A DNA stretch of 20,323 nt, from IMG/VR virus record IMGVR_UViG_3300032307_000285, positions 1-20,323 of that record; one strand, given 5' to 3'. The position numbers were made by a program, and so were the translations under genes. Below the pieces are notes generated by a model. It saw nothing but the letters and a program-made list of their open reading frames with translations. It was not told the origin of the DNA and searched no databases. Numbering within the stretch: position 1 is the stretch's first letter; each line of letters begins with the position of its first letter. The stretch comes from a virus. Shown one piece after another: positions 5,073 to 11,003 of the stretch.

Positions 5073-5291
5073 ATGTTTACAAGCGCAAAGGTTGATGGCC
5101 AGACTGTTAAAATTGGTGATTGGGTCTGCTTCAAGTCAGATGTGGAACAATGCGGCAAGGTAGTTAAAATCCGTCAGGACAGTTTTGGCAAGCTCGAGCT
5201 GGTGCTGGAGCGTGAAGACGGGTTTGAGGGTGACTACATTGGTGGGCAAGACACCACTGTACAAAGGGCGTCGGATTGCTGGGTAGAGTAA
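5073..5291 (+). CDS. Small KOW/SH3-like conserved phage protein
   Basis: The product is 72 residues. VKIGDWVCFKSDVEQCGKVV (about 11-30) is the pattern of a small beta-barrel (KOW/SH3-like): a GDWV turn, then a repeated strand ending G-K-V-V. A conserved-looking C-terminus, GFEGDYIGG...DCWVE, follows. Such folds bind nucleic acid or protein. The RBS is AGGAGCTGAA, 7 nt before the ATG, and differs from the exact GGAGCGAA. Confidence 0.75.
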   Translation: MFTSAKVDGQTVKIGDWVCFKSDVEQCGKVVKIRQDSFGKLELVLEREDGFEGDYIGGQDTTVQRASDCWVE

Positions 5292-5295
5292 TCGG

Positions 5296-5324
5296 TTGAC
5301 GCTTTTGCCAAAAGGCAGTATAAT
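5296..5324 (+). promoter_or_regulatory. Sigma70-type early promoter with dyad in spacer
   Basis: TTGACG -17- TATAAT. The spacer contains CTTTTG-C-CAAAAG, nearly identical to the dyad of the promoter at 4276. Confidence 0.93.
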
Positions 5325-5351
5325 ACATACATAGACACAAAGGAGCGAACT

Positions 5352-5630
5352 ATGATGTTTACACTAGAAGTATACAAGAAGGATGCCCGCACTAAAAAGG
5401 GCGAGCGTTTGGTACATAAGGCGGACCATGACATCAGCAATAGTGGCCCAGCCCTTAACATGTTTGAGCATACTGTTAAGCATACATGGCGGGCCGCACA
5501 AGGGTATCGTTATGAAATCCATGTGACTTATGTAACTAAGAAGAACCTAATGGGCGGTAGCGAGTTTATCGAACGCTATGATACTCCTTACTATTGCTCA
5601 CCCTCTAGCGAATCTTATTGGAGCATGTAA
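5352..5630 (+). CDS. Conserved-type phage hypothetical protein
   Basis: The product is 92 residues. It starts MMFTLEVYKKDARTKKGERL and ends SPSSESYWSM. It has a strongly patterned sequence with no domain I can name. AAGGAGCGAA is well spaced before the first ATG, and a second ATG directly follows. It is the first gene of a two-gene unit: its TAA overlaps the next ATG as TAATG. Confidence 0.75.
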   Translation: MMFTLEVYKKDARTKKGERLVHKADHDISNSGPALNMFEHTVKHTWRAAQGYRYEIHVTYVTKKNLMGGSEFIERYDTPYYCSPSSESYWSM

Positions 5631-5866
5631 TGATCACAGCCTCTAAGCTCACAGAGCTTACTACCTACAGCCCCCGAGCTCTGACCCGCATTGTGCAGGC
5701 CAGCGGCTACAAGAAGGACACTGTCAACGAAGCCAAGTTCCTGGGCATGACCAATGCCGGGCAGTTCTGCTACCAAGTGGACTATGACGACTTTGGCACT
5801 ATGACCACCACCAAGCTGTTTGTCAAGTATGACCCTGGCAACGGTGTGGTCTCTGCGGACTATTGA
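5630..5866 (+). CDS. Conserved-type phage hypothetical protein
   Basis: The product is 78 residues. The start at 5630 is chosen because GGAG lies 7 nt upstream and the ATG overlaps the previous stop (TAATG). An upstream in-frame ATG at 5618 lies inside the previous gene. The middle, RALTRIVQASGYKKDTV, looks helical. It is followed by beta strands ending VSADY. No family is recognised. Its TGA lies inside the -35 box of the next promoter. Confidence 0.7.
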   Translation: MITASKLTELTTYSPRALTRIVQASGYKKDTVNEAKFLGMTNAGQFCYQVDYDDFGTMTTTKLFVKYDPGNGVVSADY

Positions 5867-5891
5867 CAGTTTGGGGTTTTGGTAGTATAAT
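5863..5891 (+). promoter_or_regulatory. Sigma70-type early promoter
   Basis: TTGACA -17- TATAAT is perfect. The stop codon of the preceding gene (5864-5866) is embedded in the -35 box. Confidence 0.93.
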
Positions 5892-5920
5892 AAACACTTA
5901 AACACACACAGGAGCGAACT

Positions 5921-6196
5921 ATGAACGTTAAAGAAATCAACACTGCCATTATCAGCGCCAACTTCACCAACACCGAATTGGACAGCATCCAGGACGCCAT
6001 CCGCTTTGCCAAGTCGCGTATCGCCAGCCAACTCAGCGTCACACTGGGCAAGGGTAGCAAGGTAAGCCTGTCCCACGCCAAGCTGGGCGGCAGGGTGTTT
6101 GGCACTGTCCTTAAGGTCAAGATCAAAAAGGCTGATGTCAAGCTGGATTCGGGTCTGACCTACACTGTACCTTTGGCTATGCTGACAGCGGCATAA
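5921..6196 (+). CDS. Small phage protein with helical N-terminus and KOW-like C-terminus
   Basis: The product is 91 residues. A helical N-terminus (NFTNTELDSIQDAIRFAKSRI, about 14-34) is followed by GKGSKVSL, GGRVFGTVLKVKIKKADVKL and YTVPLAML. That second half resembles the small barrel of KOW-type domains found in conserved proteins of T4-like phages. It may bind RNA or polymerase, but this is inference. The RBS is AGGAGCGAA, 7 nt before the ATG. A strong hairpin follows the stop. Confidence 0.75.
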   Translation: MNVKEINTAIISANFTNTELDSIQDAIRFAKSRIASQLSVTLGKGSKVSLSHAKLGGRVFGTVLKVKIKKADVKLDSGLTYTVPLAMLTAA

Positions 6197-6208
6197 AGGG
6201 CGTCAAAA

Positions 6209-6235
6209 AATACCCGAGTAAAACGCTCGGGTATT
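6209..6235 (-). terminator. Perfect 10-bp hairpin, terminator-like mainly on the minus strand
   Basis: AATACCCGAG (6209-6218) pairs with CTCGGGTATT (6226-6235) around a 7-nt loop. On the minus strand the stem is followed by a T6 run, the form of an intrinsic terminator. On the plus strand the downstream run is only TCTCTCCTTTGTTT, so plus-strand termination should be weak. It is one of only two clear terminator-like hairpins in the early region. Confidence 0.7.
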
Positions 6236-6246
6236 CTCTCCTTTGT

Positions 6247-6275
6247 TTGACATTTTGGCTAACCTGCGCTATAAT
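6247..6275 (+). promoter_or_regulatory. Sigma70-type early promoter
   Basis: TTGACA -17- TATAAT is perfect, directly after the hairpin at 6209-6235. The leader ends AAGGAGCGAAG. Confidence 0.93.
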
Positions 6276-6301
6276 AAACACATAAACAGCAAGGAGCGAA
6301 G

Positions 6302-6517
6302 ATGAAAGTAAAAGTAATAAACATAGAGGCAGCAGGCTATTACACTAGCGAACATGCTAGCGGAAGCACTGTTAAGGTGACACTGCAACGCGGCAAAGAG
6401 ATTGCTAGCTGTGACGAGATACTTATTTGGGACGAGGAGTACGCTGAGGACTGCTTTGAGGACTGGAAAGATTGTGCGCTAGCAGGCGAGGCAGGATACA
6501 CTTACACGGAGCAATGA
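6302..6517 (+). CDS. Small acidic hypothetical protein
   Basis: The product is 71 residues, acidic, with a beta-rich N-terminus (MKVKVINIEA) and a Trp/Asp/Glu-rich C-terminal half. No family is recognised. The ATG is 5 nt after AAGGAG, with an exact GGAGCGAA. A second gene follows 2 nt after its stop. Confidence 0.7.
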   Translation: MKVKVINIEAAGYYTSEHASGSTVKVTLQRGKEIASCDEILIWDEEYAEDCFEDWKDCALAGEAGYTYTEQ

Positions 6518-6519
6518 GT

Positions 6520-6705
6520 ATGAAAAAAATGTTTGTTTTGCAAGTGCAGGGGTGGGGCGACGACGAGGACGCTTTTGAGAACGTAGGCGTATACGACAGC
6601 AGAGTGGGTGTAGAGACTGCACAGAGAAATTTAATTAGCGAAGCACTAGACGACGGTCTAGAGGACGTGGTAACTAACATAGACGAGTTTGAGCTTAACG
6701 CTTGA
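6520..6705 (+). CDS. Small acidic hypothetical protein
   Basis: The product is 61 residues: MKKMFVLQVQGWGDDEDAF, then a helical acidic remainder. The ATG at 6520 is preferred over the one at 6514 because GGAG (6508-6511) is 8 nt away from it but only 2 nt from the other. Its TGA stop is part of the -35 box at 6702-6707. The function is unknown. Confidence 0.65.
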   Translation: MKKMFVLQVQGWGDDEDAFENVGVYDSRVGVETAQRNLISEALDDGLEDVVTNIDEFELNA

Positions 6706-6730
6706 CATTTTGGCAAGAGTGCGCTATAAT
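6702..6730 (+). promoter_or_regulatory. Sigma70-type early promoter
   Basis: TTGACA -17- TATAAT is perfect, with the upstream gene's stop embedded in the -35. The leader TAACACTTAGCAACAAAGGA is nearly the same as at 7717. Confidence 0.93.
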
Positions 6731-6756
6731 TAACACTTAGCAACAAAGGAGTGAAA

Positions 6757-6912
6757 ATGAGAGACGCTATACTAGCAAAGCTGGCGGAAGTAGACGACAT
6801 GCTACAGGCTGCAACCCTGGATGGGGAGAGCTTGACAGAGATGGACTGTTTTGCAGAGCTGGAAGGTGCATTGCACAAGCTGACGGAAGCAGTTGACTAC
6901 TACGTAGATTGA
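6757..6912 (+). CDS. Very small acidic helical protein (51 aa)
   Basis: The 51 codons start at an ATG with AAAGGAG 6 nt upstream and its own perfect promoter. The product is acidic and wholly helical in character (LAKLAEVDDMLQAA, then FAELEGALHKLTEAVDYYVD). The last codons contain the -35 box of the next promoter. Its RBS, GGAGTGAA, differs from the small-RNA target by one base that could still form a G-U pair. Confidence 0.75.
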   Translation: MRDAILAKLAEVDDMLQAATLDGESLTEMDCFAELEGALHKLTEAVDYYVD

Positions 6913-6921
6913 TGCTATAAT
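6893..6921 (+). promoter_or_regulatory. Sigma70-type early promoter, -35 inside the preceding gene
   Basis: TTGACT (6893-6898) is within the last codons of the 51-aa gene. The spacer is 17 bp and contains its TGA. TATAAT is at 6916-6921. The leader is short and T-rich. Confidence 0.9.
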
Positions 6922-6944
6922 TGTTTTTTAAGGAGCGAAACTTA

Positions 6945-7301
6945 ATGACTAAAGTAATTTTTAACACAAACGGCCTGGGCTACTGGAGCAATGTGCAAAA
7001 GGCAGTAGAGGTTGTTGATATGCAGGTTGCATACATTAACGACGAGCGTGACTTTGGTGAGTTGCGTGTGTACTTTAACACAGACACTTGGGACGTTAAC
7101 ACAGACGGACTAATTTACACAGACAAGCAATGGCGCAATGAGTTGCAAGCGTTTTTAGACGCACACGGCTTGCCTGGCAAAGACATTAGCTATAGCGAGC
7201 AGGGCATGCAGGGTGACAACTATGTGAGCTTGGATATTGTGACAGCTAAGTTTTTAACTGCATGGGAAGCTAAGTTTAACACAGTATTGGAGGCAGTGTA
7301 A
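6945..7301 (+). CDS. Conserved-type phage hypothetical protein
   Basis: The product is 118 residues with mixed alpha/beta character: a beta hairpin around ELRVYFNTDTWDVNTDG, then helices ending FLTAWEAKFNTVLEAV. No family is recognised. The ATG at 6945 has AAGGAGCGAA 9 nt upstream. A longer reading from a TTG at 6921 would start in the -10 box and is rejected. It overlaps the next ATG by 1 nt (TAATG). Confidence 0.75.
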   Translation: MTKVIFNTNGLGYWSNVQKAVEVVDMQVAYINDERDFGELRVYFNTDTWDVNTDGLIYTDKQWRNELQAFLDAHGLPGKDISYSEQGMQGDNYVSLDIVTAKFLTAWEAKFNTVLEAV

Positions 7302-7483
7302 TGCTAACAGCAAAGCAAAAAGCAGATAAATTGCGTAAGGCAATTGCGCTGTTGATGGATGTAGATGCACTAGTACAAACAGCACTGGGCGACACAGACG
7401 TGTGCTATGACACACACTGCCAGATTGAAGAGCTTATTGACGAGCTTACTGTAGACGTGCAGGAGTTTGACAGTGTTGAATAA
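7301..7483 (+). CDS. Small helical hypothetical protein
   Basis: The product is 60 residues, acidic and helical (MLTAKQKADKLRKAIALLMD...). The ATG overlaps the previous TAA and has GGAGG 7 nt upstream, so it is translationally coupled to the preceding gene. Its 3' end overlaps the membrane-protein gene. The function is unknown. Confidence 0.7.
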   Translation: MLTAKQKADKLRKAIALLMDVDALVQTALGDTDVCYDTHCQIEELIDELTVDVQEFDSVE

Positions 7484-7697
7484 TATACTACAGTGGGCGG
7501 GCACAGTGTGCCTGCTTACAATGTACGTGCTAATGAGTTTCTTTCCTCATTTGCATCCTTATAATATTGTGGCAGGAGTACTTGGCGGCGTGTGCTATTT
7601 GACGTGGACTTTGCGGGTGCGCAACACTCCACAATTAATTGTCAACGCTGTAGCAATAACCATAGGGCTAGCAGGGTTATACAAAGCCTGGGGTTGA
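7473..7697 (+). CDS. Small three-span membrane protein, CBU_0592-like
   Basis: The product is about 74 residues with three hydrophobic segments: ILQWAGTVCLLTMYVLMSFF, then YNIVAGVLGGVCYLTWTL, then LIVNAVAITIGLAGLYKAW. The N-x-x-G in the second span, the PQLIVN before the third and the final GLYKAW resemble the small CBU_0592-like membrane family. Its role is unknown. AGGAG (7461-7465) points to the GTG at 7473, and a TTG at 7476 is the alternative. The gene overlaps the previous one by 11 nt. Its TGA lies inside the -35 box of the next promoter. Confidence 0.7.
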   Translation: MLNNILQWAGTVCLLTMYVLMSFFPHLHPYNIVAGVLGGVCYLTWTLRVRNTPQLIVNAVAITIGLAGLYKAWG

Positions 7698-7722
7698 CGT
7701 TTTGAGCTAAGTGCGCTATAAT
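7694..7722 (+). promoter_or_regulatory. Sigma70-type early promoter
   Basis: TTGACG -17- TATAAT. The upstream gene's TGA (7695-7697) is part of the -35 box. Confidence 0.92.
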
Positions 7723-7747
7723 TAACACTTAGCAACAAAGGAAACAA

Positions 7748-7906
7748 ATGGAAGACCTGCAAGTACAAAAACAGCAATTAGACGCCCTCATGTTTAAAGT
7801 GCAAATTTTGCTAGACGAGATGGGCCTCGACGAAGTAGACACTGTGCAAGACGCTTTTAATGCGTTGGCTTGTGCAGTAGACGAAACTGTAAACGAAAGT
7901 TACTAA
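7748..7906 (+). CDS. Very small acidic helical protein (52 aa)
   Basis: The 52 codons lie behind their own promoter. The product is acidic and predicted helical (VQKQQLDALMFKVQILLDEMGLDEV), similar in type to the 51-aa product of 6757-6912, which has the same leader (TAACACTTAGCAACAAAGGA). The two could be distant paralogues. The Shine-Dalgarno is AAAGGA followed by AACAA, without the GAGCGAA of other leaders. Confidence 0.72.
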   Translation: MEDLQVQKQQLDALMFKVQILLDEMGLDEVDTVQDAFNALACAVDETVNESY

Positions 7907-7928
7907 AGACCCTACAGCTTGGCGGGAC

Positions 7929-7957
7929 TTGACAGTCCTAGTCAAAGCTGTTATAAT
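7929..7957 (+). promoter_or_regulatory. Sigma70-type early promoter within inverted repeats
   Basis: TTGACA -17- TATAAT is perfect. ACAGCTT (7914-7920) and AAGCTGT (7945-7951) flank the -35 as an inverted repeat. TTGAC (7929-7933) also mirrors GTCAA (7941-7945). The same ACAGCTT/AAGCTGT pair flanks the promoter at 14182. Confidence 0.92.
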
Positions 7958-7991
7958 ATACACATACAAACAAACATTAGGAGCGAACCAA

Positions 7992-8318
7992 ATGAATGAT
8001 TTTAATAACTTGCTGGACCTCATTGACGAAGTGCAGGACATGGTAGAGCGTCAGATAGCAGGCATGCGCCGTGTAAGCGCAAGCGAGCTGGGCTTGGACA
8101 ATCGCTGTGGTCGTGCTTATGTTGACGACAATATGGAGTACATTGTAGTTGACGCAGGCAATGCTCGCTCATACGACTACTACGGCGGCTTTGAATATAT
8201 TGACGATGAGGACAAGCGTGTACTGGGTGACTATGTTGTTTACCTCAATACCTGCGACCGGGTGCGTGATGCGCTAGAGTGCTTGATGGAAAAAGAAGAC
8301 TTGTGCGACAGCGAATGA
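7992..8318 (+). CDS. Acidic phage hypothetical protein
   Basis: The product is 108 residues and acidic: an N-terminal helix (NNLLDLIDEVQDMVERQIAG), a Tyr/Asp-rich middle (SYDYYGGFEYIDDEDKR) and a C-terminal helix. No family is recognised. AGGAGCGAA is well placed 8 nt before the ATG, and the leader is almost identical to the one at 13193-13230. The longer reading from the TTG of the -35 box is rejected. Confidence 0.75.
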   Translation: MNDFNNLLDLIDEVQDMVERQIAGMRRVSASELGLDNRCGRAYVDDNMEYIVVDAGNARSYDYYGGFEYIDDEDKRVLGDYVVYLNTCDRVRDALECLMEKEDLCDSE

Positions 8319-8319
8319 G

Positions 8320-8348
8320 TTGACACATTGCCCAAAAGGCGCTATAAT
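8320..8348 (+). promoter_or_regulatory. Sigma70-type early promoter
   Basis: TTGACA -17- TATAAT is perfect. The spacer TTGCCCAAAAGGCGC is shared with the promoters at 12377 and 13620. Confidence 0.93.
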
Positions 8349-8382
8349 ATACACTTACACAGCAACACACTAGGAGCAGAAA

Positions 8383-8799
8383 ATGGGTACACGAAGCACT
8401 ATTGCTATTGAGTTTGCAGACAACAGCGTGTCGCAAGTCTACTGTCATTGGGACGGTTACCTCGACAACAACGGCGCTATCTTGCAGAACTACTACATGA
8501 ACCCGTTCAAAGTCAAAGCTCTTGTAGAGCTAGGCGACTTCTCTAGCCTGCGTGAAACAGTTGAGGAAACTAAAGAGGGCGCTTACAGTGAGCGAGGCGA
8601 GGACTGTGCCGCTCGCCGCTACAAAGACAGCGACGAATACTTCGACTGCTGCCAACAAGAAGAATACGACTACATTCTCCGCAATGTCAACGGCACAGCT
8701 ACTTGGTTCGTTCGTTGCTATGCCACAGACGGTGTTTGGACTACTATCTCTGAAGCATACGGCTTGCAAGAGCGTATGGAAGCAGAAGGAGCATACTAA
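8383..8799 (+). CDS. MGTRS-type conserved phage protein
   Basis: The product is 138 residues. The N-terminus MGTRSTIAIEF, followed by VYCHWDGYLDNNGAIL, is a pattern I know from a widespread family of uncharacterised phage and prophage proteins that all begin MGTRS and carry a YCHWDGYP-like motif. The function is unknown. It is the first gene of a three-gene unit (8383-9208). The RBS is AGGAGCAGAAA, 6 nt before the ATG. Confidence 0.8.
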   Translation: MGTRSTIAIEFADNSVSQVYCHWDGYLDNNGAILQNYYMNPFKVKALVELGDFSSLRETVEETKEGAYSERGEDCAARRYKDSDEYFDCCQQEEYDYILRNVNGTATWFVRCYATDGVWTTISEAYGLQERMEAEGAY

Positions 8800-9029
8800 T
8801 GACTGGGTTCGCTAGCAAAAAGGAGATGGCAATGGACAAACTGTTCGATCGTGACGCCGCAGAGCAAACACTGGTAGACAGTGACTTTGACTACATCATG
8901 CAGACAGACAACGGACTAGAACTGCTGAGGGACTACCTACTTCTAGGCTTCAAAGGGTATGCCAACTTCACAGATGCTGAGCTGGTAGCAGAGATCAAAG
9001 AACGCAAACAAATGGGAGAACTAGAATGA
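8799..9029 (+). CDS. Small acidic hypothetical protein
   Basis: The product is 76 residues if it starts at 8799, where AAGGAG is 7 nt upstream and the ATG overlaps the previous stop (TAATG). It is 65 residues if it starts at 8832, where AGGAG is 6 nt upstream. The second choice removes a lysine-rich leader that itself encodes the Shine-Dalgarno, and it cannot be excluded. The rest is acidic and helical (LFDRDAAEQTLVDSDFDYIM...). The function is unknown. Confidence 0.68.
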   Translation: MTGFASKKEMAMDKLFDRDAAEQTLVDSDFDYIMQTDNGLELLRDYLLLGFKGYANFTDAELVAEIKERKQMGELE

Positions 9030-9208
9030 GCAAGCTGAAAGATCTGACCTACGACATTGAAACCCTGTTCATCGACGGCAAGAGTCCAAGGGAGATCTCC
9101 GAAGAGCTCGGGTGCCCGCTGGGCATTGTAAAGGGCTGTCTCGAGGGCTTTGGGGTAGACGTTAGGGACCTGGACGACGAAGTTTATAGCCCATATTACG
9201 GCGCTTGA
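9026..9208 (+). CDS. Small helix-turn-helix-like protein
   Basis: The product is 60 residues. GKSPREISEELGCPLGIVKG (about 18-37) has the spacing and residues of a helix-turn-helix (a helix with EISEELG, then a turn, then PLGIVKGCLEG). It may bind DNA and could be a small regulator of this region, but that is inference. The ATG overlaps the previous TGA (ATGA). Its own TGA lies in the -35 box of the next promoter. Confidence 0.65.
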   Translation: MSKLKDLTYDIETLFIDGKSPREISEELGCPLGIVKGCLEGFGVDVRDLDDEVYSPYYGA

Positions 9209-9233
9209 CATTTTGAGCTTTTGGCAGTATAAT
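9205..9233 (+). promoter_or_regulatory. Sigma70-type early promoter
   Basis: TTGACA -17- TATAAT is perfect, with the upstream stop embedded in the -35. The spacer is TTTTGAGCTTTTGGCAG. Confidence 0.93.
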
Positions 9234-9258
9234 ACATTTATACAGACAGGAGCACAGC

Positions 9259-9399
9259 ATGAAGATAGTTATCAAAGTACCAAAGCAGGTCAGGGCACAC
9301 ATTGTTCTGTTCTGCAAGGACACTCCCTTCAAGCAGAAGGTAGTCCAAAGCAAGAAGCAGTTTAAACGCAATCCAAAGCACAAAGGGCGTGACGAATGA
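9259..9399 (+). CDS. 46-aa basic protein with ArfA-like core (tentative)
   Basis: The product is 46 residues and strongly basic. The segment DTPFKQKVVQSKKQFKRNPK (about 21-40) resembles the conserved core of the ribosome-rescue factor ArfA (E. coli [20 protein letters not shown]), followed by a basic Lys/His tail. ArfA recruits RF2 to stalled ribosomes that lack a stop codon. Whether this peptide does so is an inference from a short, low-complexity match. AGGAG lies 8 nt before the ATG, and it has its own promoter. The next gene starts in its stop (ATGA). Confidence 0.6.
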   Translation: MKIVIKVPKQVRAHIVLFCKDTPFKQKVVQSKKQFKRNPKHKGRDE

Positions 9400-9647
9400 A
9401 AGGTCTTATTACCAACGAATGGGACAGGGACAACCTGAACTTTCTTTTGAATACAAAGGGCGATGACTTCAAGGCTTGGTATGCCCAAAGCGATGAGGAC
9501 GACAAAGCCTATGCCCAAGAGCTGATGGATGCTTACAGCAGAGAGCTCCAACTCCGTGCCCAAGAGCTGGAGATTGAGGGTAAACTGGCCCTAGGCAATA
9601 ACCCTGAAGCTCGTATGGTTATTGATCGGTTCCGTTTGACAAGATAA
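9396..9647 (+). CDS. Helical hypothetical protein
   Basis: The product is 83 residues, acidic and mostly helical (LMDAYSRELQLRAQELEIEG). It starts at an ATGA overlap with the small basic gene, so the two are probably made in a coupled way. The -35 box of the next promoter is inside its last codons. No family is recognised. Confidence 0.68.
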   Translation: MKGLITNEWDRDNLNFLLNTKGDDFKAWYAQSDEDDKAYAQELMDAYSRELQLRAQELEIEGKLALGNNPEARMVIDRFRLTR

Positions 9648-9664
9648 GCGTTTGGCAGTATAAT
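9636..9664 (+). promoter_or_regulatory. Sigma70-type early promoter, -35 inside the preceding gene
   Basis: TTGACA (9636) -17- TATAAT (9659). The upstream gene's stop lies in the spacer. Confidence 0.92.
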
Positions 9665-9692
9665 TACTACTTAAACACAAACAGGAGCGAAG

Positions 9693-9956
9693 ATGAACAT
9701 CAGCACACTAGAGCAGTATGTAGATCAAAAGAATTCTTGGGGTAAGATCTTTGGCAACAAGCCACTGAGCCTCCTCAATGCTAAGGATCGTCAGGCCATT
9801 GCCTCCAGTATTGATTCGGACCTTAGCCCAGAGAACTTGACCTGCGATGGCGAAGTGCGTGGAGCACAACTGCAAGCCAAGTATCGCTTCCTTACTCGTT
9901 GTGCTCAGGAACTTCAGAGCATTGACAGTTCTGTAACCTTTTACGAATACAACTAA
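9693..9956 (+). CDS. Hypothetical phage protein
   Basis: The product is 87 residues, mixed helical, and begins MNISTLEQYVDQKNSWGKIF. No family is recognised. The RBS is an exact AGGAGCGAA. It is the first gene of an operon with the Api92-like gene, whose Shine-Dalgarno overlaps its stop codon. Confidence 0.7.
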   Translation: MNISTLEQYVDQKNSWGKIFGNKPLSLLNAKDRQAIASSIDSDLSPENLTCDGEVRGAQLQAKYRFLTRCAQELQSIDSSVTFYEYN

Positions 9957-9965
9957 GGAGCCACT

Positions 9966-10601
9966 ATGCCTAATTGGTGTAACAACACAGTAGAAGTATA
10001 TCATCCAGACCCATCCAAGCTCAAGGCTTTGGTGGAAGCGTTCAACAATGGCGAGATGTGTAACTACATTCATCCAGTGCCAGAGAGTCTTAAGATCGTA
10101 GCGGGCCGCGTAGGCGATGCCACAGACCCTAAGCAGATCGAACTTGAAGCACAGGAGAAGGCTAACCTTGAAGCACACGGTTACAGCACATGGTATGACT
10201 TCTGTGTCAACGAATGGGGCACCAAGTGGGATGTGGGCGGCGACGGTATGGAAGTAGAGCTCAAGGGCTTGAAGAACGATGCCACCTTGTGCTTTGACAG
10301 TGCATGGAGTCCGCCAATTGGTATCTACGAGAAGATGCTGGATCAAGGCTACAGCGTTCGTGCTTACTACAATGAACCGGGCATGGCGTTTGCTGGTGTA
10401 TGGTGGGACGGTGATGACAACTACTTCGACTATGGTGGCATGACTAGCGAACAGATCCGCGAAGAACTGCCAACAGAACTAGACGAAGCAATGGGCATCA
10501 GTGAGTCCGCAGAGATGTGGGAAGAAGAGAACCTTGAGATTGATCTCGATGGTGGTGTGAGTGCAGTAAACGAACAGGAAAATGAAAATGACACCAAGTA
10601 A
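9966..10601 (+). CDS. Api92-like protein (ferredoxin-like fold)
   Basis: The product is 211 residues. The MPNWCNNTVEV start is the hallmark of the Api92-like (DUF1281-type) family, found in many phages and plasmids. The rest fits too: WYDFCVNEWGTKWDVG in the middle, FDSAWSPPIGIYEKM, then YNEPGMAFAGVW. The acidic tail (about 165-211) is variable. The function is unknown; the N-terminal fold is described as ferredoxin-like. AAGGAG lies 5 nt upstream of the ATG. Confidence 0.85.
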   Translation: MPNWCNNTVEVYHPDPSKLKALVEAFNNGEMCNYIHPVPESLKIVAGRVGDATDPKQIELEAQEKANLEAHGYSTWYDFCVNEWGTKWDVGGDGMEVELKGLKNDATLCFDSAWSPPIGIYEKMLDQGYSVRAYYNEPGMAFAGVWWDGDDNYFDYGGMTSEQIREELPTELDEAMGISESAEMWEEENLEIDLDGGVSAVNEQENENDTK

Positions 10602-10665
10602 AGAAGCAATGGATCAGTTGGAACAGATTTTAGCAAAATGGGCGACAGATCGTGAGCAGACTTGA
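10588..10665 (+). CDS. Possible 25-aa overlapping gene
   Basis: An ATG within the end of the Api92-like gene opens 25 codons (MTPSKEAMDQLEQILAKWAT...) that bridge to the GTG of the next gene, with AGGA about 8 nt upstream. It may be a real micro-protein or only a coupling frame that carries ribosomes to 10652. Sequence alone cannot decide. Confidence 0.35.
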   Translation: MTPSKEAMDQLEQILAKWATDREQT

Positions 10666-10918
10666 TCTTTTTGGTAGACCCTGGACAATCTTTGATCCTA
10701 ACATCAAAGAGCATAGAGCTTGGTATCATCAGTTTGTAGAGACGGCTTCTTGGGGACATTGCCCAGTTAGGTTTGTGGTGCCAGAAGACCACGGGGACTT
10801 GATCACTATGATCCAACGCAGTTTGGTCAAGTTCTATTCGGATCGTGAGTTCCCAAATGGTGTCAAAACCAAGGCTCCTTTGGTTCGCCAAAAGAGAAAG
10901 AAAATGGTTGACAACTAA
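10652..10918 (+). CDS. Hypothetical phage protein (GTG start)
   Basis: The product is 88 residues and starts at a GTG. RLDLFGRPWTIFDPNIKEHR and WGHCPVRFVVPEDHGDLITM are the most patterned parts, and the C-terminus is basic (RQKRKKMVDN). No family is recognised. Its start lies in the 25-aa frame upstream, which suggests coupled translation. The final codons (GTT GAC AAC) form the next -35 box. Confidence 0.62.
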   Translation: MSRLDLFGRPWTIFDPNIKEHRAWYHQFVETASWGHCPVRFVVPEDHGDLITMIQRSLVKFYSDREFPNGVKTKAPLVRQKRKKMVDN

Positions 10919-10936
10919 CCAAAATAGTTGTACAAT
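10908..10936 (+). promoter_or_regulatory. Sigma70-type promoter with weaker -10
   Basis: TTGACA -17- TACAAT. This is the only early promoter here with TACAAT, and its leader is unusually long (about 60 nt). Confidence 0.88.
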
Positions 10937-10942
10937 ATGAAC

Positions 10943-10969
10943 ATGCTAAAGAGATTGGCTCCGAAGCAT
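10943..10969 (+). promoter_or_regulatory. Hairpin at the predicted 5' end of the leader
   Basis: ATGCT (10943-10947) pairs with AGCAT (10965-10969). The hairpin begins where transcription from 10908 should start, so it could protect the 5' end of the mRNA. Confidence 0.45.
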
Positions 10970-11003
10970 TAATTTTAACACACACACAGAAGAGGTATTT
11001 CAA

